Notes under the pieces: generated by a model
Database searches by the model: none
What the model was told of the DNA's origin: nothing
The model's input: only the letters and a program-made list of their open reading frames with translations
Translations under genes and position numbers: made by a program
Part shown: positions 18,653 to 27,518 of the stretch, piece after piece
How positions within the stretch are numbered: position 1 is the stretch's first letter
Layout: each line of letters begins with the position of its first letter
Source: Chitinophagaceae bacterium UBA4407
Lineage (GTDB): Bacteria > Bacteroidota > Bacteroidia > Chitinophagales > Chitinophagaceae
Assembly (NCBI GenBank): GCA_002390845.1
Contig: DGQT01000047.1
Location: 1 to 62,615, forward strand
Reading direction: 5' to 3'
DNA: 62,615 nucleotides

Positions 18653-19753
18653 ATGCAATACAGGGCAATAGGTTTAATGAGCGGCTCCTCACTTGATGGA
18701 TTGGATATTGTTTATGCCGAACTCGATGATAGCGGCGGTAAATGGAACTACGAAATAAAAGCTGCAGCATGTATTGCATACACCAGCGAATGGCAAACAA
18801 AACTGCAGCATGCAGTTTCATTAAACGCGTATGAATTTCTGCTGTTACACACTGCTTACGGCAGGTGGATCGGCGAACAGGTAAATGAATTTATCGCAGC
18901 AAACCACCTGCACCATAAAGTGCAGCTTATAGCATCGCATGGTCATACGGTGTTTCATGCACCACAACTACACATGACGGCACAGTTAGGCGATGGTGCA
19001 ACAATTGCCGCTGTTACCGGAATCAATACAGTCAGCGATCTGCGTTCTATGGATGTAGCACTGGGCGGACAAGGGGCACCAATCGTTCCAATGGGGGAAA
19101 AACTATTATTAAAAGATTATACATATTGTTTGAATATCGGTGGTATTGCGAATATTTCCTGTAACGATTCAAATGGGGATATCGCCTTCGATGTATGCCC
19201 CGCAAACCGCGTACTCAATATGCTGTCTGCCAGAGAAGGAAAACAGTTCGATGATGGTGGTTCTATGGCAAGAGAAGGAGCAGTAAATAGAGCATTGCTT
19301 ACTCAATTAAACAACCTGGATTACTATAAGCAGCCTTACCCAAAATCTCTTGCAAATGATTTTGGTACACACATTATTTTTCCGCTAATAGAATCTTTTC
19401 AACTCGCAACTGCAGATGCATTAAGAACTTATATGGAACACATAACGCAACAATTGGTGTATGCTGTAAACAGTTTGCGGCAAACATCGCCGGCAGAACA
19501 AACTTCTAAACTACTTGTTACCGGAGGCGGTGCATTCAATACCTTTTTGGTTGAACGAATTACCGATGCTTTAAAACCTTTTAACATAGAAGTAGTAATT
19601 CCAAACAGCGATCTGATAAATTATAAAGAAGCATTGATCATGGCATTGCTGGGCGTATTAAGGTGGAGAGAAGAAGATACTGTAATGAACTCTGTTACCG
19701 GCGCAACGCGCAGCAGCATTGGTGGGGCTGTGTGGATAGGGCAGGAGGCTTGA
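18653..19753 (+). CDS. anmK: Anhydro-N-acetylmuramic acid kinase AnmK
   Basis: AnmK opens the 1,6-anhydro ring of anhydro-MurNAc and phosphorylates it at the 6-position, feeding recycled peptidoglycan sugar into amino-sugar metabolism. The 366-residue length is normal for the family. LMSGSSLDGLD near the N-terminus is the phosphate-binding loop of this ASKHA kinase. SHGHTVFHAP, SDLRSMDVALGGQGAPIVP and NIGGIANIS are all diagnostic. It stands alone after a repeat arm, with a lipoprotein gene downstream after 106 bases. MurQ was not seen in the window. Confidence 0.95.
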   Translation: MQYRAIGLMSGSSLDGLDIVYAELDDSGGKWNYEIKAAACIAYTSEWQTKLQHAVSLNAYEFLLLHTAYGRWIGEQVNEFIAANHLHHKVQLIASHGHTVFHAPQLHMTAQLGDGATIAAVTGINTVSDLRSMDVALGGQGAPIVPMGEKLLLKDYTYCLNIGGIANISCNDSNGDIAFDVCPANRVLNMLSAREGKQFDDGGSMAREGAVNRALLTQLNNLDYYKQPYPKSLANDFGTHIIFPLIESFQLATADALRTYMEHITQQLVYAVNSLRQTSPAEQTSKLLVTGGGAFNTFLVERITDALKPFNIEVVIPNSDLINYKEALIMALLGVLRWREEDTVMNSVTGATRSSIGGAVWIGQEA

Positions 19754-19859
19754 AGGCAATTGAGAAATTAATAATTAATAATTGCTGATTAATAATACTG
19801 CTGTGCAAGCCTGAAAATAAAAACTTACTGTTTTCGTTAATCTGTTAGAACAAATCATT

Positions 19860-20282
19860 ATGAGATATTTTTTTTTAATCCTTGCAATTATACTGACTGC
19901 ATCCTGCGGTAGCGAAGAACAAAAATTAGACACCGCCTCTTACGAAAAAACTAAAGAAAGCCTTAGCGATAAAGAAAAGAAAAACCCTTTAAAGTTTTTG
20001 ACTGTTACAGGCGACAATAAGAAAAACCTTATCGGCCAAACCGTTGTAAGAGGAACAATTAAAAATACGGCTTCGGTAACAGCATACAGGGATGTGCGTA
20101 TAAAAATGCTTTGCTACAAAAACGGCAGCATGGTAGAAGAACACGAAGATCTTGTTGATGATATTGTAAAACCCAATACTGTAGAAGATTTTAAAACCAA
20201 ATACCGTTTGCCAAAAGGAGCAGACAGTATTGCATTATCAGTAATGAGCGCTGCTGTTGCAGAAGAGGGAAGTAAAAAATAA
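19860..20282 (+). CDS. Small lipoprotein of unknown function
   Basis: The 140-residue product has a lipoprotein signal peptide with lipobox LTASC (C16). The mature part contains a beta-rich region (GQTVVRGTIKNTASVTAYRDV, residues 60-80) that resembles a FxLYD-type domain for protein or ligand binding. It follows anmK on the same strand, but the 106-base gap makes co-transcription uncertain. No enzyme motif is seen. Confidence 0.75.
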   Translation: MRYFFLILAIILTASCGSEEQKLDTASYEKTKESLSDKEKKNPLKFLTVTGDNKKNLIGQTVVRGTIKNTASVTAYRDVRIKMLCYKNGSMVEEHEDLVDDIVKPNTVEDFKTKYRLPKGADSIALSVMSAAVAEEGSKK

Positions 20283-20315
20283 TTGTACACTCCTGTACCT
20301 GAGAACTGTCTTTAA

Positions 20316-20400
20316 AGTTGAAGTATAGAAAACCCTTGAAATGTGCGACGCAAGAAAAGCTTCATAGTAAGTACGGACTTATGGCCCCAATAAAAAAATT
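20316..20400. repeat. Dispersed repeat, right arm only
   Basis: The core remnant ATGTGCGACGCAAGAAAAGC at 20341-20360 continues to TTATGGCCCCAATAAAAAAA, a diverged form of the GCCCGGCTCAAAAAA end. It lies between two convergent genes, next to their shared terminator. Confidence 0.7.
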
Positions 20401-20411
20401 ATGTTATAAAT

Positions 20412-20441
20412 AAAAATGACCGCGGTTAAACGGTCATTTTT
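20412..20441. terminator. Bidirectional rho-independent terminator
   Basis: AAAAATGACCG and CGGTCATTTTT form an 11-base perfect stem around an 8-base loop, with T-runs on both strands. It separates the convergent lipoprotein (plus) and beta-propeller (minus) genes. Confidence 0.88.
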
Positions 20442-20479
20442 TATTTCAAAGATTAGCATTGATTATCAGAAACCCCTGA

Positions 20480-21586
20480 TTATTTGCTTAAAGTAATTGC
20501 TTCAGGTGCAAATGTTACGGTTCCGGAACTTGAAGGCGAAACATTTCCTGTATCGTTGAATTTGAAAAGTAAAATTTTCTTATTGGCTTTTTCTGCTACA
20601 AAAATGTATGCATTGCCACCAATTACCTTCGATGCAACATCTACAGGATTTCCTAAAGTAGTGCTTGTGCCGTAAATGATCGCATCTGCACTTACCGGTC
20701 CACCGGTTGCAAGTTTATTAGCTGCATCTTTTATAATGTAAATGCCACCATCTGCATTAAAGGGTGGTTTACCGGGAGTATCTCCACCAACAGGTGCGGC
20801 CGCTTCACCTATTTCAGTTACGAATAAAGCATCAATATCCGTGTTATAAGTAACGCCATGTAAACGGCTGAAAGTGCCGTTAGGCCTGTCTGCAATATTG
20901 ATTGAGCGGCTTGCTGTTGCGCTCCCTTCTTCAAGTTTATTCGGGTTATCAAATATATCTAAACGCATGGCGGCGAGATCCATTACTACAATAAGCCTGT
21001 TTTCTTTAGCATCGTAGCTAAGGCCCCATGGCTGACCGGCTATTTTAACTTTTCTGCCTGCCACGCTGCCAGATTGGTTACTGAATCTTTTATAGATTCT
21101 TATTGAACTGTCTGTATTGTTAGCGATGTAAAGAATATCCCTCTTACTGTCGTAAGCAATCTCTCTTCCGCTGGTTAGCGTACTGTCTGTAAAAGTCCTT
21201 GCAGGTATTGGGTTGCTGCTCATTGCAGAAGCATTTGCAAAAACATACAATGTTTTATTCTTACGGCTTAGCTGGTATAATTCATCGGTAGCTACATTAT
21301 AATAAACACCATTACCATCTTTTGCACCGGTGTTGTATGTATTTTCCTGGAGTATATCGTGCGATGCTGCCCCGTATAAATACAGGTTATTTACTGCGGC
21401 GGCGGTATCAGCAGCCGAAACATAAATATCTACTTTATTCGCAGCAGCAATTAAATCCTCACTTGCTGCGGCTGTAATGCTAACTTGTGGCTCATTTGCG
21501 ACTGTTTTCTTACAGGAAGGAAAATAGAGCATTGAGCCAAACGCTAAAGCATAAAAACCGGCTTTTGTTAAATTTTGTGTTTTCAT
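20480..21586 (-). CDS. Lipoprotein with beta-propeller-like repeats
   Basis: The product is 368 residues from the ATG at 21586 (or 374 from 21604). It has a lipoprotein signal with lipobox YFPSCKK. The rest consists of repeated four-strand units such as DSKRDILYIANNTDSSIRIYKRF and GQPWGLSYDAKENRLIVVMD, typical of YncE/NHL/SMP-30-like propellers. These fold as six- or seven-bladed propellers and often bind ligands or proteins. No metal-binding or catalytic residues were recognised. It is convergent with the small lipoprotein and divergent from mutS2. Confidence 0.75.
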   Translation of the reverse strand: MKTQNLTKAGFYALAFGSMLYFPSCKKTVANEPQVSITAAASEDLIAAANKVDIYVSAADTAAAVNNLYLYGAASHDILQENTYNTGAKDGNGVYYNVATDELYQLSRKNKTLYVFANASAMSSNPIPARTFTDSTLTSGREIAYDSKRDILYIANNTDSSIRIYKRFSNQSGSVAGRKVKIAGQPWGLSYDAKENRLIVVMDLAAMRLDIFDNPNKLEEGSATASRSINIADRPNGTFSRLHGVTYNTDIDALFVTEIGEAAAPVGGDTPGKPPFNADGGIYIIKDAANKLATGGPVSADAIIYGTSTTLGNPVDVASKVIGGNAYIFVAEKANKKILLFKFNDTGNVSPSSSGTVTFAPEAITLSK

Positions 21587-21656
21587 TAGAGTGTTATTTT
21601 TCAACAGATACGCAGCCCGAGAAATTTTGGTTTTCTCATTGTTAATTTTTTACAGG

Positions 21657-21857
21657 AATTTTTTTTGAGCCGGGCTTATATTTTTTCATAGCATCGCCGG
21701 TTGTGTCACTCACTTGTGCGTCCGGATTATTAGTGAGCAACGCGAATCGTAAATTGCAGGTTAAACTCACGATTTGCGATTGCCGCCTCACGATTCTACA
21801 GTACAAGTGAGTGACACAAGGAACGATGCGTAACCTTACCTTTGCCCGGTAAAAAAT
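21657..21857. repeat. Dispersed inverted repeat, full copy (type II cores) carrying a promoter
   Basis: The left end TTTTTTGAGCCGGGC is followed by the core TTGTGTCACTCACTTGTGC (21701-21719). The right core GTACAAGTGAGTGACACAA (21801-21819) is followed by GCCCGGTAAAAAATT. The loop contains a second hairpin (AACGCGAATCGTAAAT against ATTTGCGATTG-like sequence). The right arm includes the -7 box of mutS2. Confidence 0.88.
21837..21844 (+). promoter_or_regulatory. -7 promoter box of mutS2, inside the repeat's right arm
   Basis: TACCTTTG matches TAnnTTTG exactly and lies 25 bases before the ATG at 21870. It is part of the outer right arm of the dispersed repeat. I find no TTG at the ideal -33 distance. 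Confidence 0.6.
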
Positions 21858-21869
21858 TTCTGTATTTAA

Positions 21870-23978
21870 ATGAAGGTTTATCCGGAATCAGCGGCAATAC
21901 AATTAGAGTTTGATAAAATAAAATCGTTACTCACGGCGCACTGCAACAGCGAATATGGAAAGCAGAAGGCGGAGCAATTGCGTATTCATACAAAAAAAGA
22001 ATACATAGAACTTGAACTGCAGCAAAGCCACGAATACAAATTGCTGCTACAGAATGCACAATATTTTCCCAATGATTTTACACTCAATATTTCAAGAGAA
22101 ATAAAGCTGCTGGGTATAGAAGGCAGTACTTTATCAGGTGAAGAATTCCTGCATATCCGCAGGCTTGCAGAAAACGTTGAAAAGATTTTCCGCTGGTTCG
22201 ATAATGAAAGAAAAACCGCCTATCCCGCACTTTACAAAGTAATAGAACATACTTACTACGAGAAGATAATTATAAAATTAATTGATGATGTGCTTGATGA
22301 GGTGGGCACGGTGAAAGATAATGCCAGCGCCGATCTGCAACGTATTCGAATGAACCTGTACCGCAAACGCAATGAACTGCGCCGCATGTTTGACAAAGTT
22401 GTTGCACGGTTGAATAAATCTGGTTATGCCGCAGATATTGAAGAAAGTTTTAGTAACGGAAGAAGGGTAGTGGCAGTTTTTTCGGAACATAAGCGCCAGG
22501 TTAAAGGAATTCTTCATGGCGAAAGCGATAGCCGTAAAACGGCTTTTATAGAACCCGAGGAAACCATTGAGTTAAACAATGAATTGTACACGCTTGAAAA
22601 CGATGAACGCAAAGAAGTTCAGCGCATTTTAAAAGCGCTTACTGCACAACTGAATGTTTACAGCGCATTACTTCAAACTTATTATGCGGTTGCAGGTGAA
22701 TACGATTTTATAAAAGCAAAAGCAAAACTGGCCATTGATGTAAACGGTAATTACCCAAACCTTGTTGATAAGGCGCATCTTGAATTGAAAGATGCTTATC
22801 ATCCGCTGCTTTATTTGTACAATAAGCGGTCAGAAAGAAAAACCATACCGGTAACATTAACGCTTGATGATAAGAAAAGAATACTGGTTATCAGTGGCCC
22901 GAATGCAGGTGGCAAAACGGTTACCATGAAAACCATTGGCCTTAACCAGATGATGCTGCAAAGTGGTTTGCTTGTTCCGGTGAGTCCTGTTTCGCAGATG
23001 GGGATTTTTAAGCAACTGTTTATTCATATCGGCGATACGCAGAGCATTGAATTTGAGTTAAGCACTTATTCATCGCACCTGCTGCACATGAAATACTTCA
23101 TTGAAAATGCAAATGGCAGAACCCTTTTTTTTATTGATGAACTGGGCAGCGGTAGTGATCCTAACCTGGGTGGTTCTTTTGCTGAAGTAATTATGGAAGA
23201 ACTATCCAAGAAACATTCTTTTGGCATTGTTACCACGCATTACCTTAACCTCAAAGTAATGGCTAACCATACCGCAGGTGTTATAAACGGGGCAATGGCC
23301 TTTGATGAAGTAAACCTGCAGCCACTTTATAAACTTATTGTTGGCAAGCCCGGGAGCTCTTATACATTTTCCATTGCAGAGAGGATTGGTTTATCAAAAC
23401 AACTGATAGCCCGGGCAAGGCAACTGGTAGAAGAGGATCATTTTCGTTTAGATAAGCTGCTTAACAGAACAGAACAGGATCAGCAGCGATTGGATGTTGA
23501 GAAAAAAGAATTGCATGCACTGCTTAAAGAAAATGAAAAGCTTCGAAAAGAAATGGAAGCGGTGATGAATAAAGAAAAGCACAGGCAGCAGGTAGAATTA
23601 CTGCACCACCAGAACAAAATAACAGAAGAAAAAATAACAGATCTTAAAGAAACAGAACGAAGGCTGAAACAAATTGTGCTGGAATGGCGCAAAAGCGACA
23701 ACAAGGAAGCGATTATTAACCAGATACAAAACCTGCTTTTTAAGAAAAAAGAGCAGGCGGTAACAAATAAATTAGCGAAGAAAGTAGATTCTAAGTACAA
23801 TGAAGTAAACGCAGAAATAGCTGTAGGCTCTAAAGTAAAAATGAAGAAGAACCACCAGGTGGGCGAAGTAAAAGAAATACGGGGCAAGCGGGCAGTGGTG
23901 CAAATTGGTTTACTGCCAATGAGCGTAGAATTAACCGATCTCGTTGTGGTAGAAATTAAGGCACAGGCTGCAAACTGA
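21870..23978 (+). CDS. mutS2: MutS2-family ATPase without Smr domain
   Basis: MutS2 proteins bind branched or collided-ribosome substrates and are linked to recombination control or ribosome rescue. This 702-residue member has the MutS-type ABC ATPase: Walker A GPNAGGKT near residue 345 and Walker B/signature FFIDELGSGSDPNLGG near 420. A long coiled coil (about 520-640, rich in K and E) interrupts the ATPase as in known MutS2, and a KOW-like segment (VGSKVKMKKNHQVGEV) lies near 650. Full-length MutS2 is nearer 780 residues and ends in an Smr nuclease domain. Here the chain ends straight after the KOW-like part, and no Smr-like frame follows, so cleavage activity may be absent. Its promoter lies in a repeat arm. 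Confidence 0.88.
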   Translation: MKVYPESAAIQLEFDKIKSLLTAHCNSEYGKQKAEQLRIHTKKEYIELELQQSHEYKLLLQNAQYFPNDFTLNISREIKLLGIEGSTLSGEEFLHIRRLAENVEKIFRWFDNERKTAYPALYKVIEHTYYEKIIIKLIDDVLDEVGTVKDNASADLQRIRMNLYRKRNELRRMFDKVVARLNKSGYAADIEESFSNGRRVVAVFSEHKRQVKGILHGESDSRKTAFIEPEETIELNNELYTLENDERKEVQRILKALTAQLNVYSALLQTYYAVAGEYDFIKAKAKLAIDVNGNYPNLVDKAHLELKDAYHPLLYLYNKRSERKTIPVTLTLDDKKRILVISGPNAGGKTVTMKTIGLNQMMLQSGLLVPVSPVSQMGIFKQLFIHIGDTQSIEFELSTYSSHLLHMKYFIENANGRTLFFIDELGSGSDPNLGGSFAEVIMEELSKKHSFGIVTTHYLNLKVMANHTAGVINGAMAFDEVNLQPLYKLIVGKPGSSYTFSIAERIGLSKQLIARARQLVEEDHFRLDKLLNRTEQDQQRLDVEKKELHALLKENEKLRKEMEAVMNKEKHRQQVELLHHQNKITEEKITDLKETERRLKQIVLEWRKSDNKEAIINQIQNLLFKKKEQAVTNKLAKKVDSKYNEVNAEIAVGSKVKMKKNHQVGEVKEIRGKRAVVQIGLLPMSVELTDLVVVEIKAQAAN

Positions 23979-24026
23979 ACTCATAAATAATAAAACCTAT
24001 CTTAACTGCGTTAAGAATAAAGAAAA

Positions 24027-24419
24027 ATGGCAAAATATAAAAACGTAATGATTGTTGATGATGACCCTGTAACCATAATCATTGGCGAACGGCTTGTAAA
24101 GATTACGGGGTTTTCAGAAAATGTAGCTTGTTACACAAATAGTGTTGATGCGTTTGAATATCTGAAGCAACAGTTTGCAGTGGGTATTTCCGGGGATTTG
24201 ACGCAGTTAATTTTTCTGGATATTAATATGCCCGGTTTAAGCGGATGGGATTTTCTGGATATGTACAACAGCATTTCTGCAACTATAAACCCACGCCCAC
24301 TGTTCGCAGTTTTTTCTTCTACAATCGATAAAGAAGATATGAATAAAGCACTGAGTTATTCGTTTGTAAAAAACTTTTTCCCTAAACCATTGAAAAAGGA
24401 ACACCTTGAAATTTTATAG
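24027..24419 (+). CDS. Single-domain response regulator
   Basis: The 130-residue protein is a CheY-like receiver with no output domain. The acidic pocket is VDDDP (residues 10-14), the phospho-acceptor is D65 in IFLDINMPGLSGWDF, and the conserved lysine is in FFPKPLKKEHL near the C-terminus. It likely passes phosphate or binds a partner kinase or effector. It follows mutS2 by 48 bases and may be co-transcribed. No histidine kinase is adjacent. Confidence 0.88.
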   Translation: MAKYKNVMIVDDDPVTIIIGERLVKITGFSENVACYTNSVDAFEYLKQQFAVGISGDLTQLIFLDINMPGLSGWDFLDMYNSISATINPRPLFAVFSSTIDKEDMNKALSYSFVKNFFPKPLKKEHLEIL

Positions 24420-24433
24420 GATAAAGTAAATAT

Positions 24434-24520
24434 TTTGTACCGGGCAATCAATCAGTCTTCAACTTCACTTGCGTCGCACACTTGTACAAATACATAGGAT
24501 TATTCGGCAATAAACAGCCG
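24434..24520. repeat. Dispersed repeat, left arm only (type I core)
   Basis: TTTTGTACCGGGCAATC begins about 14 bases after the response regulator stop. The core TTGCGTCGCACACTTGTAC is at 24469-24487, with loop-side TAGGATTATTCGG and AACAGCC following. It lies between convergent genes. Confidence 0.82.
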
Positions 24521-24533
24521 TGCCTTTCAATAG

Positions 24534-25235
24534 TTAACCTTCAATCAGCTTTGCAATTCCAAAGGCAGCCGCAGCAGCCATTGCGCCAATCAGCATTACT
24601 TTTAAACCACCTGTTACGGGATTTACGCCGGTAAGCTTACTTTTAAAGAAACCAAATATAAAAAGACAGATCAGTGTAATTACAACAGAGATCTTTAAAG
24701 CCTCAACAGAATCGCTTACAAAAAAATACGGGCTCAGCGGTACCAGTCCACCAACGATGTACGAGAAGCCAATATTAAAGGCACTTCTGCCTGCACGTTT
24801 GGGGTCTGGTTTATCCAGTCCTAATTCATATTTCATCATAAACTCAACCCAACGGTCTTTGTCTTTTGTAAGTTCGGTTACAGCTTTATCCTGAACTTCT
24901 TTACTTAAACCAAGCGTTTCAAAAAACTCACGCACTTCGTCTTTTTCCTTTTCGGGCAGGTGATCTACCTCCCAGTATTCTTTTTTTAGTTCGCTGTTAT
25001 AATGGTCTTGTTCTGTTTTACCTGCAAGAAAACCGCCCAGCCCCATAGCAATTGACCCAGCAGCTATTTCTGCAATACCAGCAACAATAATGATGGAAGT
25101 GCTATCTACTGCGCCGCTTAAACCAGCGGCCAATGCAAACGGTACGGTTAGCCCGTCGCTCATGCCAATTACAATATCGGTAAGCAGATCTGAGCTTTGC
25201 AAATGGTCTTCGTGGTGTAGATGTGTTTCCTGCAT
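24534..25235 (-). CDS. VIT1/CCC1-family metal transporter
   Basis: The 233-residue protein belongs to the vacuolar iron transporter-like family, which exports Fe2+ or Mn2+ from the cytoplasm. It has the family landmarks DIVIGMSDGLTVPFALAAGL (first membrane helix) and GIAEIAAGSIAMGLGGFLAG (second). A charged cytosolic region follows (residues 75-130, with many E, D and K, the metal-binding domain of the family) and then three further membrane helices. The N-terminus is histidine-rich (HLHHEDH), which could bind metal. It is monocistronic, convergent with the response regulator. Iron detoxification is the most likely role. Confidence 0.88.
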   Translation of the reverse strand: MQETHLHHEDHLQSSDLLTDIVIGMSDGLTVPFALAAGLSGAVDSTSIIIVAGIAEIAAGSIAMGLGGFLAGKTEQDHYNSELKKEYWEVDHLPEKEKDEVREFFETLGLSKEVQDKAVTELTKDKDRWVEFMMKYELGLDKPDPKRAGRSAFNIGFSYIVGGLVPLSPYFFVSDSVEALKISVVITLICLFIFGFFKSKLTGVNPVTGGLKVMLIGAMAAAAAFGIAKLIEG

Positions 25236-25381
25236 AGAATTTAGTGTGTATTTATTTGCAAATTAACAATAACTAAGCTTGTAAAAACTTTGGTAGAATG
25301 ATTTGTAAATTTTTAATGCTACATGCTGTTTGTAGGGCATTGCTATAAAACGTTGCCGGATCTTTTAAACGCCGTGCAATA

Positions 25382-25475
25382 TGCTGAATAGTAAACAGGA
25401 TGTACAAGTGAGTGACGCAACAGGCGGTGATAGTAGTAATGCAGTTGGTGAACAAAAGATATAGCAGCCCCTAAA
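25382..25475. repeat. Dispersed repeat, right arm (hybrid core)
   Basis: GTACAAGTGAGTGACGCAA at 25402-25420 mixes the two core types: the GAGTGAC side is type II and CGCAA is type I. The far end is degenerate. It abuts the 3' end of the minus-strand CoA-transferase gene. Upstream, TTTGTAGGGCATTG near 25329 may be a decayed left arm. Confidence 0.7.
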
Positions 25476-25478
25476 AAA

Positions 25479-26177
25479 TTACTGTGCTATTTGTGTTGTT
25501 TTTCGTTCAATTCTTTTCTGGTAATTGTTGCCTTGAAAAATGCGGTGCACATAAACGCCGGCCACATGAATTGCATCTGCATCCAGTTCGCCGGGCTGTA
25601 CCAATTCTTCTACTTCGGCAATGGTAATATCGCCTGCCTTTGCCATTGAGGTTGAGAAATTGCGTGTGGTTTTTCGGAACAGCAGGTTGCCCATTGTATC
25701 GCCTTTCCATGCTTTTACAATAGCAAAATTTGCATGCAGTGCGAGTTCCATTAAATGCATTTTACCATTGAATTCCCTCACTTCTTTTCCTGCTGCGATC
25801 TCGGTGCCATAACCGGCTGGTGTAAAAAAAGCGGGAATACCCATAGCGGCCATCTGTATGCGGGTGGCAAGTGTGCCTTGAGGGATAAGGTCTACTTCGA
25901 GTTCGCCCGAAAGCAGTTGTCTTTCAAACTCAGCATTCTCGCCCACATAGCTGCTCATCATTTTTTTTATTTGCCTTGTTTTAAGCAAGCGCCCCAACCC
26001 AAAATCATCGATACCGGCGTTGTTGCTGATACAGGTTAAATTTTTAACGCCTTTTTCTACCAATGCTTCTATACAGTTTTCGGGTATGCCGCACAAACCA
26101 AAACCACCAAGCATTATGGTATCGCCATCGTTTATACCGGAAATCGCTTCTGCGGCATTTTTAAATACTTTATTCAT
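25479..26177 (-). CDS. scoA: 3-oxoacid CoA-transferase subunit A
   Basis: This subunit forms the CoA-binding half of succinyl-CoA:3-ketoacid (or acetate/butyrate) CoA-transferase, which activates acetoacetate for breakdown. The product is 232 residues from the ATG at 26177; the frame extends upstream only to a TTG at 26198. LGGFGLCGIPENCIEAL near the N-terminus is the family oxyanion/CoA motif. EFERQLLSGELEVDLIPQGT and GIPAFFTPAGYGT are conserved further along. The active-site glutamate is on subunit B, which is normally the next gene, yet no B subunit lies anywhere in this window. Either it is elsewhere on the chromosome or this copy is an orphan. Confidence 0.9.
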   Translation of the reverse strand: MNKVFKNAAEAISGINDGDTIMLGGFGLCGIPENCIEALVEKGVKNLTCISNNAGIDDFGLGRLLKTRQIKKMMSSYVGENAEFERQLLSGELEVDLIPQGTLATRIQMAAMGIPAFFTPAGYGTEIAAGKEVREFNGKMHLMELALHANFAIVKAWKGDTMGNLLFRKTTRNFSTSMAKAGDITIAEVEELVQPGELDADAIHVAGVYVHRIFQGNNYQKRIERKTTQIAQ

Positions 26178-26240
26178 AGCAGGCAAATTGTTTGGCAAAT
26201 GTATTTAAGGCCGGGGAAAGGTGCACAAAGAAAATATGAA

Positions 26241-26594
26241 CTATGGCTCTACCCTTGGCTTTACGAACAGATCAGCTCTTTTTCGGCTGGCATAAGCAGT
26301 AATGGAATCCATAAGTATTTTATTCTGATCTGGATGTTCTTCGTAATATTTATAACTTTTATAAAAATCATCTTTGGTAATGCTGTAGATACTAAAGACC
26401 TGCTGAAATGATTGTGTTGTTTTGAAGGTAACGCTGTCTTTCCAGGCGTTGTTACGTGCAAGTTCTCCGGCGCGGATCATATCCCACATGATGAGTTTCA
26501 TTTTATTGATACCGATAACATCATCGGGGATCTTACTATCCGGATTACATGCAGCGCAAAAAAATACTATAAAAAAAACGATAAGAAATTTCAT
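26241..26594 (-). CDS. DUF4296-like lipoprotein
   Basis: The 117-residue product has a lipoprotein signal peptide ending FFCAAC (cysteine near residue 16). The mature part matches the DUF4296 pattern known from Bacteroidota (DDVIGINKMKLIMWDMIRAGEL, then DDFYKSYKYYEEHP). The function of that family is not known. It starts three bases after the stop of the porD-like gene, so it is part of the bamD-to-DUF4296 block. Confidence 0.8.
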   Translation of the reverse strand: MKFLIVFFIVFFCAACNPDSKIPDDVIGINKMKLIMWDMIRAGELARNNAWKDSVTFKTTQSFQQVFSIYSITKDDFYKSYKYYEEHPDQNKILMDSITAYASRKRADLFVKPRVEP

Positions 26595-26597
26595 GGG

Positions 26598-27518
26598 CTA
26601 TTTTAATTCTGCTCTGTATTTGGTAGTATTTGCCACATCAATTTTGGAAAGGATATCCAAAACTTTCGATTTTGTTGATGGGTCGGCCTTTTTAAAAATA
26701 CCAATAATTTCATCGCTCCGGTTTTGCAAAAAGAACTGCATGATCATAGTATTGGGATTTTCCTGGTTAAGGTCTTGCAACTGGCTTAATGCATCCAATA
26801 CATTTACACGTGCTGTAATCTGATCGTTATACAGGTAGTCCATACCTGAATGAAAATAACCGTAAAATACATCGTGTATTGTGTTGTATTTACTGTTGGT
26901 TGCATTGTTGGCAAGCCAGTAACGGTTGCGCACGCCATCGAATGCTTTCCAGCCACTGATGCTTTTTTCTTCGGGTGCATTGTTTACAATATTCTGCGCC
27001 TTTTGAAAATATTCATCACCACCCTTTGATTCAAAAGAATCATAGTCAAGCCCGAGAATGATGTAAACATAATAGGCGAATACCGCTGTAAGGTTGCCCG
27101 AAAGCGGGTCGCTGCCGCCCACACGGTTTTCATTAAATTCTACAGGTTGGTATTCAACATATTTAAAAGTCACATCAGGGTCCTGAAAATTAACCAACGG
27201 GCTTTGATAAGTTGAATTATAAACAGGTCTTCCCGCTTGTATAGTAAGTGTGGCCGTATAATTGTTATCATCTGCAACACTCTGCAGGTTTAGCAAAAAA
27301 TTGCATTGTATTTTTTCCTGAGGTTGAAATACATCTTTTGTCCACTTACGGTTGTTTAGCAGGTTTGTAAGCTGGGTTTGCAGCGTGGTAAAAACGTTTT
27401 TGTTAATTGAAGTTCCGATCTGTTGCGATAGTACGGTAACCTTTGCCTGTAGTTCCTGCGCGTTTACAGAAAATGCAGCCACAATCGCCAGCGCAAACAA
27501 TATTTTTTTCTTAAGCAT
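26598..27518 (-). CDS. porD: DUF4835 protein, PorD-like type IX secretion component
   Basis: The 306-residue secreted protein (signal peptide ending FSVNAQ) matches the DUF4835 family throughout. Landmarks are NRKWTKDVFQPQEKIQCNF, FKYVEYQPVEFNENR and a long helical C-terminal half (YFHSGMDYLYNDQ). DUF4835 proteins are annotated as PorD, a periplasmic or outer-membrane part needed for T9SS in Porphyromonas; I rely on that family link rather than any motif. It overlaps the 3' end of coaBC by eight bases, as usual for Bacteroidota. The four T9SS cargo genes in this window fit with a working T9SS. Confidence 0.8.
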   Translation of the reverse strand: MLKKKILFALAIVAAFSVNAQELQAKVTVLSQQIGTSINKNVFTTLQTQLTNLLNNRKWTKDVFQPQEKIQCNFLLNLQSVADDNNYTATLTIQAGRPVYNSTYQSPLVNFQDPDVTFKYVEYQPVEFNENRVGGSDPLSGNLTAVFAYYVYIILGLDYDSFESKGGDEYFQKAQNIVNNAPEEKSISGWKAFDGVRNRYWLANNATNSKYNTIHDVFYGYFHSGMDYLYNDQITARVNVLDALSQLQDLNQENPNTMIMQFFLQNRSDEIIGIFKKADPSTKSKVLDILSKIDVANTTKYRAELK

